From contig JAHYIO010000023.1 in the NCBI GenBank assembly GCA_020543525.1, forward strand, positions 1,922,001 through 1,986,000: a stretch of DNA of 64,000 nucleotides, read 5' to 3'. Under the pieces are notes generated by a model. That model saw only the letters and a list, made by a program, of their open reading frames with translations, ran no database searches and was not told where the DNA came from. Of this stretch, positions 1 to 10,591 are shown piece after piece (the stretch's first letter is position 1; each line of letters opens with the position of its first letter). The position numbers and the translations under genes were made by a program. Source of the stretch: Coriolopsis trogii. Taxonomy: Eukaryota > Basidiomycota > Agaricomycetes > Polyporales > Polyporaceae.

Positions 1-898
1 TCGCTGCATCAGGCACGTGCCTCCTTGTCCCCGTTTGCTCAGTGGCTGATCGTTCTGCAGGGCTGGTTTTCGGCTTCAGCTATTGTATCTCATACACGTG
101 TTCCCGGACTCTTGCCAATGAGTATGGCTACAACGCCCTCCAGATTGGTCTCGTCCTCCTCGCCCTGGGCGTCGGTCAGTATCTAGCTCATATGCTGCAG
201 CTGTTAATGGACTCACGCTGAGACATCTTACAGGATCACTCTTTGGGAGTGTCCTTGGCGGCCGATACTCGGACTATGTCTTCAGGCAGATGACAGCACG
301 CAACGGCGGCATCAGCTATCCAGAGGTCCGTCTCTCTTACAATTCCATCTGGCTCATGAGTTACTATATAACATGTACACTAGATGCGCCTGGCAAGTAC
401 AGTGATCTTCATGCCCTTCCTCCCTGCATCCGTTATTGCGTATGGTTGGGTCTGTGAGAAGCACGTGAGCGTCGCCGCCATCTGTGTCATGCTCTTCCTC
501 TCTGGTCTCTTCTCCATGTGCGTCTCTCATGCTGTCCCTTTTCTGTCATCCTCACTCATAAAATCACTAGCTCTATATACTCTAGCACACTCTCATACCT
601 CGTTGACGCCAATAACGGCCGGTCATCCTCTGCGGTCGCCGTCAACAGCAGTTTCCGCGGACTTGCCGCCTTCATTGCTGCTGAGGTCGCTGTTCCCCTC
701 CAAGTGCGTGTATCTCGATATACTCATCTCAACAGCCACTCATCGTTCATACAGAACGCCATCGGCGATGGTGGCCTCTATTCCCTCTGGGCAGGTATTA
801 TGGTCCTGTCAGAACTCCTCATTCTCCTCGTCTGGTGGAAAGGCAATGCTTGGCGACAGAAGTGGGAGCTCAAGGACAGCGGTCGGTCTTCCTCATGA
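1..898 (+). CDS. MFS drug:H+ antiporter-like transporter, 3' part
   Basis: This is the C-terminal half of a multi-membrane-span transporter of the major facilitator superfamily; the 5' part lies outside the window. Visible exons are about 61-174, 234-325, 384-517, 571-703 and 755-898 (stop TGA), with bases 1-16 probably the end of the preceding exon. The reading frame stays open through all junctions. Features include the loop motif GGRYSD, the helix starting RLASTVIF, and a basic tail ending KDSGRSSS. Every intron position and phase matches the complete minus-strand paralogue at 54194-56274, so the two are relatives from a duplication. The family exports drugs or small metabolites from the plasma membrane; the substrate here is unknown. 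The next gene downstream is a dioxygenase, so a role in exporting a local product is possible but only inferred. Confidence 0.88.
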
Positions 899-2226
899 TT
901 GTCTAGATTCTCATTCCGCATTTCCCCGGACTCGTCTATATCTCTGTCGCGCCTTAGATGGGTTTCATGCTTTGTTTACAATTGCGCATAGAGCTCTGCT
1001 TTACACAGCAGTGCACCGCCGGTTCATATTAGACATAGATTCTGGACCACGTTCTCGTTCAGCTGCGATCCTCCTTCCCCCTCTCGCCCTCTTCGCCTAT
1101 GATCACTTAACAGAACTACGCGATCAGTAAACTTCTATCACCAGACGTCCTGCTGATAATGTCTACATCCGAGTCTTCCCATCCGCGCCAACGTCCACAA
1201 CGTACCCGTCGACATGAAGCATGTCTTACCAGCATCCGTGGTCACCACTGTGTATGGTATGACAGCGGGGAGCCCTAACGATTTGTGCATCGTCGAACGC
1301 GACAATTGCAGTCACTGAACCGTCAATTTTGCCCGTCAATGAGGTCCGTATCATCTACCTACGGGAGACCTATGTAGTAGCAATTGTATGCATGCCGGCA
1401 CGCATGATGTGAAAGGATGTGAAAGCATCCAAAATTAGCGCTGTACGTATTCAGAAGTCTTTACTCAACGCTCCTCTTGACCCACTTCTCCTCGTTGATT
1501 CAGCGTGAACCAAACTTCCCTCCTGCCTCGGGAAAAATTACGTCACAAGTCATAGCAGGACCCCACGGGCGTTAAAAGCATCACTGACCATGATGCTTGA
1601 GGGTAATCATAGGTACAGTGGTCATCGACTCCTTTGGCCGACTCTTGAATGTGAGACGTTACGTGGAGTCATCTCACCTTCGTCTCATGTTCAGGTGGCA
1701 GTTTGAGCGGCAGCTACGGCAGAAAGTGATGACATGCCCTCCATGCTCCAGCGGGTCACGACTTCTTGGATGTGTGGCTTTTACCACATATACAGTAGTA
1801 CTCCTTGATCACGATGAAATCGACTTATGAGAATTTGCAGTGTCTATCCGGCCTGCGGCGTGTGTTGAGGGAGTATATCATTGTGGTCATAATGCTCGAG
1901 CTGCCAGTGTAGGAATAGTACTCATAGAATGCTCTCTCTCAGGCGTAGGGACTCGGCCATTTGGAGACGTCTAGAAGTACTTACGCCAGTGATGTCATTC
2001 ATAGCCCGGATAGGACGGTGAACAAGTTCAACTACACTGTGGAGATGACGTCATTTGCGTTTCATAGCGATGATACTAAGTAAGTACGTTCTGGACCAAT
2101 CACAGATCTTGTTGGACGGTCACATGGCATCATAGCTCTGCGCCAATTCAGAGTAACCACGACCATCGCCTGCTGCGATTGCGTGTACCTTCATAGTGTA
2201 TGTCCCACCCGTTCCGTCGCCCTCTC
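899..2226. other. intergenic, no gene seen
   Basis: I see no protein family, tRNA or repeat here. Short open frames have no family resemblance. The last few hundred bases should contain the promoter of the dioxygenase gene that starts at 2227. Confidence 0.5.
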
Positions 2227-3913
2227 ATGCTTGCCAGTCATCGGACAGATAGCAGCTTCGAAGACATCCCGATCATGTGAGTTGATAACGCCACGGTGAG
2301 GCATTCTTCTAGCTTTTACATCCGTTCTTGCTCTTGGCTAACCGCACTCGGGGTGTGGCAGAAACCTTGCGGAAGCCACGAGTCCTTATCCGGATGTCCG
2401 CCGGGCCCTAGCAGACGAAATCCGGGACGCGTCCATCAACGTCGGCTTCTTTTACAGTACGTACCGTCCCTGACCGAACCTACATAACTTAATTGGAAGT
2501 GATGCTCTGGGATCTCGACACACAGTCATTAACCACGGGATCCCAGAACAGACGATCGCGTCCGTCGTGGAGGCTGCCAAGCAGTTCTTTGCCCTCCCTT
2601 CGTCTACTAAAGCGGCTCTGGACATCCATAAGAGCGTTAACTTCAAGGGTTATACCGCCCTCCTTGGCGAGAACACGAACCCGGAGAACCGAGGCGACCT
2701 CCACGAAGGCTTCGACATCGGTTGGGAGGAACTCGGACCTTCCACTGTCCAGCTCCGCGCAAACGACGGTGCAATGACGGGGGCGAACGTCTGGCCGCAT
2801 CGGGGAGACCTTCCTGGGTTCAGGGAGGCTGTCCTCGAGTACTAGTAAGCATGATCGTTCATGCCGTGCTCGATTTGTCCGGAAGGATGACTGACTCTTC
2901 CATAACTTGCGCGTCGCGTGTTGCTCATCGCGAGCAGCCATGCAGCCGTCAAACTGGGACAGTCCCTCTTTCCGCTCTTCGCGCTCGCCCTGGACCTTCC
3001 CGAAAACTTCTTTGATGATAAGGTTCAGTTTTGCCCATTCGTGTTCATAGCGGCTACGTTTACTTGACTGCGTACGGCAGACGACGAAGCCGGCTGCTAT
3101 CATGCGCCTTCTCTACTATCCGCCTCAAACTGGACCCGTGGACGATCGAGTGCAGGGCATCGGGGCACATACCGAGTACGTGGGACCCGCGTCATCGTTA
3201 CCCTTACCCGCCGGTAGCACGGAGTCGTGTTTGAGACCGCTGGACTGATGAACCAACCTTTCTCGTCTGTTTGCAAGCTACGAGGTGAGCGGGGCCACAT
3301 TATCTTCGAAGGGCGCGCGATCGACGGCTGAGGGAGTTGCGCGCTGACATGGATGTCCGCCCGACGATCAGTGTTTCACAATCCTTTGGCAACAGGAAGA
3401 CGTCGGGGCGCTCCAGCTTCTCAACACGAACGGCAAATGGGTAGATGCAGTTCCCATCCCGGGAACGCTGGTCGTAAAGTACGTGGACACGACGTTTCAT
3501 TCTCTCCTACGTCCGCTATGCTCACCGCTAGCTCAGTTTGGGTGACCAGTTCGCGCGCTGGACGAGTGAGTAGCGCATGGACTGGTGCGGCTGCTGTCGG
3601 AAGCCTGACATCGTTCCCGATCTCGCCCAGACGACGTCTTCAAATCCACCGTGCATCGAGCTGTGAACCGCTCCGGGGTCGAACGGTATTCGATCCCGCT
3701 GTTCTTTGGCACGGACTATGACGTGAAGCTGGAGGTGAGCGAGTCATCGTTCCTATGCCTGTTCCGGCTGCTCATCTCACACTTCTCGCGCAATAGCCGC
3801 TGCCAGGGTGTGTATCAGACGACTATCCTGCTCAGTACGAGGTGGTCACGGCGGGGGAATACGTCAAATGCAGGCTCGAAGCGACATATGCCCACTCAAA
3901 GACAGAGCATTGA
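2227..3913 (+). CDS. 2-oxoglutarate/Fe(II) dioxygenase, isopenicillin-N-synthase-like
   Basis: Predicted non-haem iron oxygenase of 335 residues that would hydroxylate or otherwise oxidise a small molecule using 2-oxoglutarate; substrate unknown. Exons: 2227-2276, 2362-2456, 2526-2844, 2938-3022, 3081-3175, 3278-3284, 3372-3478, 3537-3565, 3631-3734, 3797-3913. Lengths sum to 1008 nt with no stop. The N-terminal DIOX_N region contains GFFYIINHGIP. The iron ligands are His213 and Asp215 (in GAHTDYECF) and His271 (in STVHRAVNRSG). The 2-oxoglutarate-binding Arg and Ser are in ERYSIP (about 281 and 283). The sixth exon is only 7 nt and supplies part of Asp215 plus Tyr and Glu. The start ATG at 2227 is chosen because it joins in frame to FEDIPII, the usual N-terminal strand of the family. 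It looks intact and functional. Confidence 0.92.
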
Positions 3914-4111
3914 TTCCTGGATAGGAGGGGACTCCGGGGATACGCGTAAACGAGTAATGATTAGGGCACCGGGTATGCTAGTGCTACATGTGCTCGTCGT
4001 GGTGGCCGTGAATGTATGCGACAATGAGATCCTTACTATGTACACTACTTAGAGATCCGTAATTGGAGATAAGTCATGCCGGCGCGCCGCGCCTATAGTC
4101 TCGAGCGCGAA

Positions 4112-5921
4112 TCAAAAGCTAGACGGATAGAGAAGCAACCGGCCGCCGTCTACGAGCTGAACTGTGCCATTGACATACGCCCCCGCCTGTGGAGAATCGT
4201 CAGTCAGCCACCATGTGCGAGAGGGGAGCTGAAACGAAGAAGCACGGACCCTGCTTGTCAGGAACAATACCAGCCCACCCATATCGTCGATGGTACCCGC
4301 GCGGTGCATCGGGACGCCGTCTCTAATGTATTGGTCGGATATTAGGCCATCGACCATTTCTAGACCAGGATTGTGAGCGTGCAAAGTCCGCGCGGAAATG
4401 AAGGGAAGAAACACGCACCAGAGGGGAAGATACCGGGCGCAATGACGTTGCTCCGGATCTGCCAGTCCTTGAGGAAGTAGGCGAGCATCTTCCCTAGATG
4501 CGTCGCGGCGGACTTGGAGAGTGTATAGGAGACACTGAACACCTTGTCGTCTTTGCGGAACGCGCCGCCGCTCGCGACAGTGAGGATCTGGCTCGTCACC
4601 CCGGGCGTGTTCCCGCGGCGGTTGCCGGCGTCGAGGAGGTCGAGAAAGGCGAGCGATGTGTACCACACCGAGTTCACATTCACGTCGAACGAACTCGAGA
4701 AGTCCGAGGGCGTGCCTGCGTTCCAGAGCAGGCTCTGGTACGTCTTCATGTCGACCTCCCCAGGCCCGGGCAGCTTCGGGAGGAAGTTCCGCGCGAGCCC
4801 GGCATTGTTCACGAGGAGGTTAATGTAACCGTGCCGGGCGCGGATCGTGTCTGCGACGGCCTTCATCGAGTCGCGGGAGGTGACGTCGCCTTGCAAGGGG
4901 ATGAGATTGCCCCGGCGCTGTCAAACGTACATCGTGAGTGCGACTGCGCATGTGCGAAGATCATAGGGCGCGCGCGGAATGGCTATAGCGGGGTTGAAGG
5001 ATTCCCGACACATGCGAGACGCCTGCTCCTGCTCGAAAAGCACGATGTGCACGAGCCCCGAAGTCATTGCCAAGCAAACTCTCTTCCTCCGATGCAGTCG
5101 TTTCCCTTTCCCTCGTACACAAGGCACTGCGCATGGAGGAAGGTAAGACTGCCCGGAGGATTCACCGCTTTCACACCAGGTATTTCGAGCGCATTGTGGG
5201 GGGTGCGCGTGAAGGCCCCCTTCTTCAGCATACATGAAGAGAACGTCGTGCAGACGGATGTTATGGCCGTGCATGTCCGGCGAACCTTGTCAGACCCAGT
5301 CCACGATGTGTCCGCTGTAAAATCGCAGAAATGAAGCACGAAGATGGTCTCAGTGGGAAAGGAAAGCCTGGCATTCGGAAAACCGGGGTCATCGGTCTGA
5401 CGCTGTGGGAAAGCTCCACTTCTCGAGCACGATCGTGAATGCAGCGGCTCGAGACTCGGGGAATTTGAAAGTATGTCAAGGAGGAGGAGATGAGTTCGGC
5501 AAGCGCCCCGTCGCGCGGGGAGTCAGCCCCCCCTGGCGTGGCGCCGCAGTGGATCGCGCGCGGTATCGGTAGACTTACGTTGTTTTCGTTCGCTGCTGCT
5601 TGGAGTACGTCCAGACGCCGCGAGACGATGTATACGATGGCGCCGTTGGCCTCGAGGGCCTTGGCAATCATCAAGCCGATCCCTGTGCAAAGGGGACGAG
5701 TAAGCGACAGAAGACAGGCGGCAGACAAAGTCGCGAAGCGAGAAATCGCACGATCTCGCTTGCACGGTACACTCACCAGTCCCTCCGCCTGTGACGACCG
5801 CGACGAGCCCCTCGACGCTGAAGAGGTTCAATGCGTCTGACAGGGTGTTAGACCAAACGCCGCTAGGGCCGGCGCAGTTCCCGCTGCTGCTGGTGCTGCT
5901 ACAACCTGTCGCGATCGGCAT
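4112..5921 (-). CDS. Short-chain dehydrogenase/reductase (SDR)
   Basis: Classical SDR of 310 residues, a predicted NAD(P)-dependent oxidoreductase with unknown substrate. Exons on the minus strand: 5921-5777, 5682-5579, 4917-4419, 4359-4250, 4186-4112 (933 nt, no stop). The nucleotide-binding motif TGGGTGGIG spans the first intron (about residues 43-51). NNAG is at 120-123, the candidate catalytic Ser is near 199 in VASGGA, and Tyr214 and Lys218 form YTLSK. The C-terminal signature is VDGGRLLLYPSSF. The second intron is about 660 nt, ten times the length of its neighbours, and contains nothing recognised. The gene is convergent with the dioxygenase (about 200 bp apart), so coordinated action on a shared metabolite is a guess only. 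Confidence 0.9.
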
Positions 5922-6974
5922 ATTTAGGAGTAGAGAGGGGCTGTGCAAAGGTGGGTGCAGTTGGGTGTCGCGCGGAGTTTGGTGTGCAGCAGGGGGAAGG
6001 GTGGTTGTGCAATGGAGGGGCGAGGTCAGGCTGCGGCCGAGGATCTAAGTAGTAACTCGCTTAGTGGCTTACGACAGGGCGAGCGTGCATGCCAGCCCCG
6101 TTTAGGGCTGAAGCGGATAGCACGGAGCATGGACACGGACACAGACGGGAGCTTGACCTTCATGAGGTTCGCCACCGGGCGCGCGGCCAGGAGGGGCTGA
6201 AAGATCTCTGATCGGGACGGAAAATTGCCGAACAAGACAAGAACAAGACACTGAGACTGTATTGCGAACCATCATAGATTGGGCCAGCCGCTGGACCCAC
6301 AGCGAATGCGAATCGTGGTGACCTCATAGGCGTACCCATCCGAGATTGGCTCGCGCGAGTGGCAAGCCCTCGACCATCGAGAGCGGCCGAGGACCGACGG
6401 AGTATCGCGAGAGGCATGCTTGGAGTGCAGCGTGCCGCGCGATTTGCTCGAGAGATCCCTGACAGTACACGCCAGCGCCACGGACAGCCGTGAGGCATCG
6501 GCCGCGCGCGGCAGGGTGGGAGGCCCTGCGCAGGGAATGGCTCGCAGACCACCGCAAGCGGCCAAGTACGCTGTGCGTTCGCCCAAAGGCGCGAGCGTGA
6601 CGCGGACACGCTGCGTATAGCGTGCAAGAAACTTCTTCCACCCCGACGCATCGGAGGAACAGAAGCAACAGCCCTGAAGGGGCTGCTCCTCTTCGCCTTC
6701 TTCGCCACAGACATTAGCTCCAGACATGGCCCCCTTGCATCCAACGGCGTACGACAGCGAGCATGTTTCTTGCTACATACATACAGAAGTATCGCCGCCA
6801 AGAGTCCGAAGCCGCGGCGAGTCGGCCCATCTAGTCCTACCAGTAAACATCTAGGCCACTATCGTATACGCACTGTCCCACAGACAGACCCCAGGCGCGA
6901 AGCACGCTGTACTAGACGGGAATAATGAAGGGAGAGAGATAGCGAGAGGATACGTGCCACAAAGCCGTTGTGGG
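5922..6974. other. intergenic, no gene seen
   Basis: GC-rich stretch between the 5' end of the dehydrogenase and the 3' end of the GH16 gene. Several overlapping open frames exist on the minus strand, but none resembles a protein family or shows splice continuity. I treat them as chance. Confidence 0.5.
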
Positions 6975-9103
6975 TCACAGAGTCCAGATTAACGCAAACA
7001 GACTTCCCAAAGCCATCGCGAGCGTACTGAAGCCCCACACCTCCGCGGATCGAGGCCCGCTCGAGGGCTGGATCACGGTCAGCTCTCCGGGCTGGCCGTA
7101 TACCCTCACATACGCAACCTCGAAATAAGCGGTGTCATAGTGTGACGGATCTCCGAGGACGTAGTCGTCGTAACATACGCCTGTGCAGGTGTTGTAGAAC
7201 ACGCTCGCGGCCCCGGCATAATCTGGTATCCACATGAAAGGTAAAAAAAGAAGAAGGCCATGATGTCAGCACATACTGCGAAACGGTTCCACGCTTCGGA
7301 CGGAAACGGGCCCTGGAGATGCCCACGCGTGCGAGGGGAAGGACGAACGTACCGCCGCATAACGTAATGTCAAAGACGAGCTCCTGAGGCTGGAAGAATT
7401 GGTTGATCGAGCAGTCGTCCGCTGGCCAGTTCGCGACGGGGATGCCAAGCGTTGAGGTGTCGATAGTGCTCACGTTCTTCCCTTTCAGTGAGCTCGGGAG
7501 CTCGGTGCGCTGCGAGGGGTGGGGCGTATAGAAGGTAAGCTTATGCCGTGTAGAGAACGGTGCACGCGACGTACATTGAAGAACCAAATGCTGGCGAGAG
7601 AGGGCCGAGATTGGCATTAGGGAGTGCTCTGGGTTGCGATGAACGGAAAATAGCTTACGATATCCCATCAATGGCGAACTCGGTCACGTACACGCCACCG
7701 CCAGCCTTCGCGAATGCTGGAACACGAGGCTTCAGTGACCATAACTAATTACCATATTCGCACTACTCACCTTCGCCGTATGAGGCTGGGTCCGGGTTCG
7801 TGATGATGCAACCCTGGTTGTTGTTGGCCTGGATCGAGCAGTCTGTGGAATTGATCAAGGTGCTAGACTGCACGGCGTTCGATGAATGGGTGCAGCCCTA
7901 AGCGAAATGAGAGTCCTTGTCAGTCCAGACTCGTCCACAAGCAAACTCGCCTGTGGTTTAGATACGTACCGGGTTCGTGTGCAATCCCATGTGACCAAAT
8001 GGGTCCTGGTTAACGGCTTCGAAGGTGTCGATCTGTGTGATAGAACATCAAGTTAATTACGGCGCTACGTTGGTCTAGGTCTGAGATTCGGGTGTTATCG
8101 GAGGTCAAGTCAACAGAGTCGAGGACAAGTTATACACCTCGGACCGATCACAATTTGAAGTGGCCATCGGTCACTCATATATCGCGTCCAACACCTCGCG
8201 CGTCAGTGAATCTGGGTACTTCACGTTGCTCCTTGAAAGTGGACGAAGCTGGCCATCTCGGACTCAGCCACCAAGTTGATCCGCAACTCGACCCTGCCCC
8301 CGGTCTCTCGAGCGTCAGCGACCCCGCCCTTATTCTGGTAGATCGTCCCGCTCCAAGAGCAACAACGCGAATCATCAGAGCGTTCTCGGCACGCTGCGCG
8401 ATAACACAACGACGGCCTCGTGAAGAGCGAGAACGTCGACTCCGATAACCAGTTGACCGAACCACCAGTCATCGACAGAGATGGCTGATACTGACCTCTC
8501 CTCCAAGTGGCCATGTCGGTGCAGACGACCAAAATGCTCCCCAAATAGAGCACTGGAAAGTTGGGATGTTCTAGTTAGCACGGGCGCCTGAATGCGGATA
8601 AGACGGCACAGAGCGTACCCCGTATGGGACGTGTAGGATGTCAGCGACCCAGACGGATCCGACAGTGAACTGATCCTTGGTGGAGATGCGGACGGAGTTG
8701 CGCTTCTGACTGAACTTGAGTTGCGTCGTGTTATCCACTTTCATAACAGCATTGCCAGCGTCATTGACGGAGACAAGTCCGTCATGATAGGCATCAATGT
8801 CGTTCAGGAAGCTTAGAACCGAAGTGTGCATAATATGTTAGCCCACAAGTGAGCATACTGCAGTGGAGCAGGCAAACGTACGTGACATCCCCATTGGTCA
8901 GATTGTCGACTGTGGAATGAGTTCTCGGCTGTGAGCATGATCCTCCAGCGGGCTGTGCAATAAAGTTCAAACTTACTGTTGCCATAGAACTGCCAGTCGT
9001 CAAAGAATGACTGGCCCGCGTACTCCTTGACGAGATTGTACTGCGCAAGGACAACGCTGGGTAGCAGGAGCGACGCACACACGGCCCAAAGTGAGACGAT
9101 CAT
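6975..9103 (-). CDS. GH16 endo-1,3(4)-beta-glucanase, secreted, C-terminal anchor
   Basis: Predicted glycoside hydrolase family 16 enzyme (357 residues) acting on beta-1,3/1,4-glucan, probably in remodelling fungal cell wall. Exons: 9103-8977, 8909-8882, 8811-8619, 8552-8496, 8032-7970, 7897-7771, 7716-7659, 7590-7575, 7509-7353, 7222-6975 (1074 nt, open). Residues 1-20 form a signal peptide ending VVLA. The GH16 catalytic motif GEIDTFE is complete: nucleophile Glu135, Asp137 and acid/base Glu140. It is assembled across a 463-nt intron, unusually long here. Other family marks are HMGLHTNPGC, SIWFFN, the cysteine-rich LCGDYAG and a VRVYG strand. After a Ser/Pro-rich spacer the last about 20 residues are hydrophobic, suggesting a GPI signal or a membrane tail. 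One exon is 16 nt. A TATA-like TTATAA lies about 65 bp upstream of the ATG. Confidence 0.93.
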
Positions 9104-10591
9104 GGTGGTGGGGGGCCGAGGAAGATGAGACAGTGAAGGCTGAAGGGTCCCTTAGTGCGCCGCCGACTGTTATAAGGCGGGGATTGCGACGGTTCTGCCG
9201 GTGCCGATTTGGCAGTGGCGAAGGCACGGGATGCAGACTTGTATGGAGAAGACTGTCCACAGACGTCCGCGCTGTGCCCTGAAAGGTACTGAGAGAGCGG
9301 AACTGCTTGTCAGTGCCAGTAGCTGAATGCTGCCGATAGACATACTGATTGGTACCTGCGGGAATGAGGCGGGCGGAGGAGAGCACGAGGAGGCACAAGC
9401 CGAACGAGACCTGGATCCTGTCGGCCGGAGAGATGCGACGCGGTTTGGTCGGAGTCACTGTCAGCAGCGTCTCTGCAAATGGAAAGCTGCGTTCAGAATT
9501 AGTCGCGACGGCGATGTGGAAGGGATGCGATCAGGGAAGAGAGTCTGAGCTCGCTGGCAGCGTCAGACAACGACTTCAGTACCAGCTGTGACGCCGCCAC
9601 CACTTGAACACAGTGGAGCATCAATGCGCGGAGTAGAATGACGAGGAATCTCTCGTGAGGCGCGCTATATATTCTGGGTTCTCGAGCGAAGCGCAGACGA
9701 GAGCAGAATCAATCGCACAAGCGTATAAAAGCCCTCGGTGCCCGGGAATAGGCAGCGTTGCTAACGGTGCGCAAATCGCCGGCTTCCGATCTCCCACAGG
9801 ACTGGCCAATGCACCAACGTACGTGCCTGAGCAGTATTGCGGACCCTGTAGAAGAGTAAAACCGCACAGCAAGCGGAATAGATGCGACAGTCACGACGTG
9901 CTGGATCAGATGCTACGCGCGATTTTGTGCGGGAGCTGCCCCGGTTCCTGCCAGCCGTGCTTGAGTGATGCGAACAAGTTCAGAAAGTATGACAGCTAGG
10001 TAGGGTCGCCAAGTAGAGGAATGCGGAAGAAAGGTAGGGAGTTACCAAGTTGTACAATGTACACATCGGGATGGTCACTTAGTATGTAGTTTAGAACTAG
10101 TTCTCGTAAGCAACTTAGCAAGTGCGGATGCAACGCACGCTTTCCTCGTAGACTGGTGAAAGGCAATGGTCTACATATAAGCAGACACAAATCAAACTAG
10201 CCAAAACGGCCTGTCTCTCATCTTCTCATTTCAGTCATGTTCTCGTATATACGGTGTTTCGGCCTGACTCCGCCACCGAGTTACTGAGAGACATCTGGAC
10301 GGAGCTAGGCTACTACGCCCCGGGAGATACCGGGCGAGTCACTTTGGACCCCGACACTTCCAGGTGAATCTCAGCTGATGTTCTACTAAGCTCCGAAAGC
10401 CAGTCTAAACAACTTTGAAAGCTCCTTTATGTCTCCGTTTAAAATTACCGTGCGAAGGCAGAAGCACCGTGACAACAACTCGCTCCCAATCCCTCCACCG
10501 ACATCATCTCTTCACCACCATCCACGACGACGTCTACGGCTTCTGCTGCAGCGACATCGAGCAGCGTTTCTGCGAAACTCTGTGAACCAAA
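9104..10591. other. intergenic between GH16 and FZO1; orphan TATA box
   Basis: This divergent intergenic region should hold both promoters. A good TATA box (GTATAAAAG) lies on the plus strand at about 9722-9730, but I see no convincing coding sequence just downstream of it. Open frames here have no recognisable family. Confidence 0.45.
9168..9178 (-). promoter_or_regulatory. TATA-like element of the GH16 gene
   Basis: Read on the minus strand the sequence is CCTTATAACAG, about 65-75 bp upstream of the GH16 ATG. The position fits a core promoter; it is not tested. Confidence 0.4.

Noticed and set aside
384..1130. 248-residue open frame on the plus strand
   Set aside because: Only the first 45 codons match the transporter; the rest reads through an intron and out of frame. 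The spliced model ends at 898.
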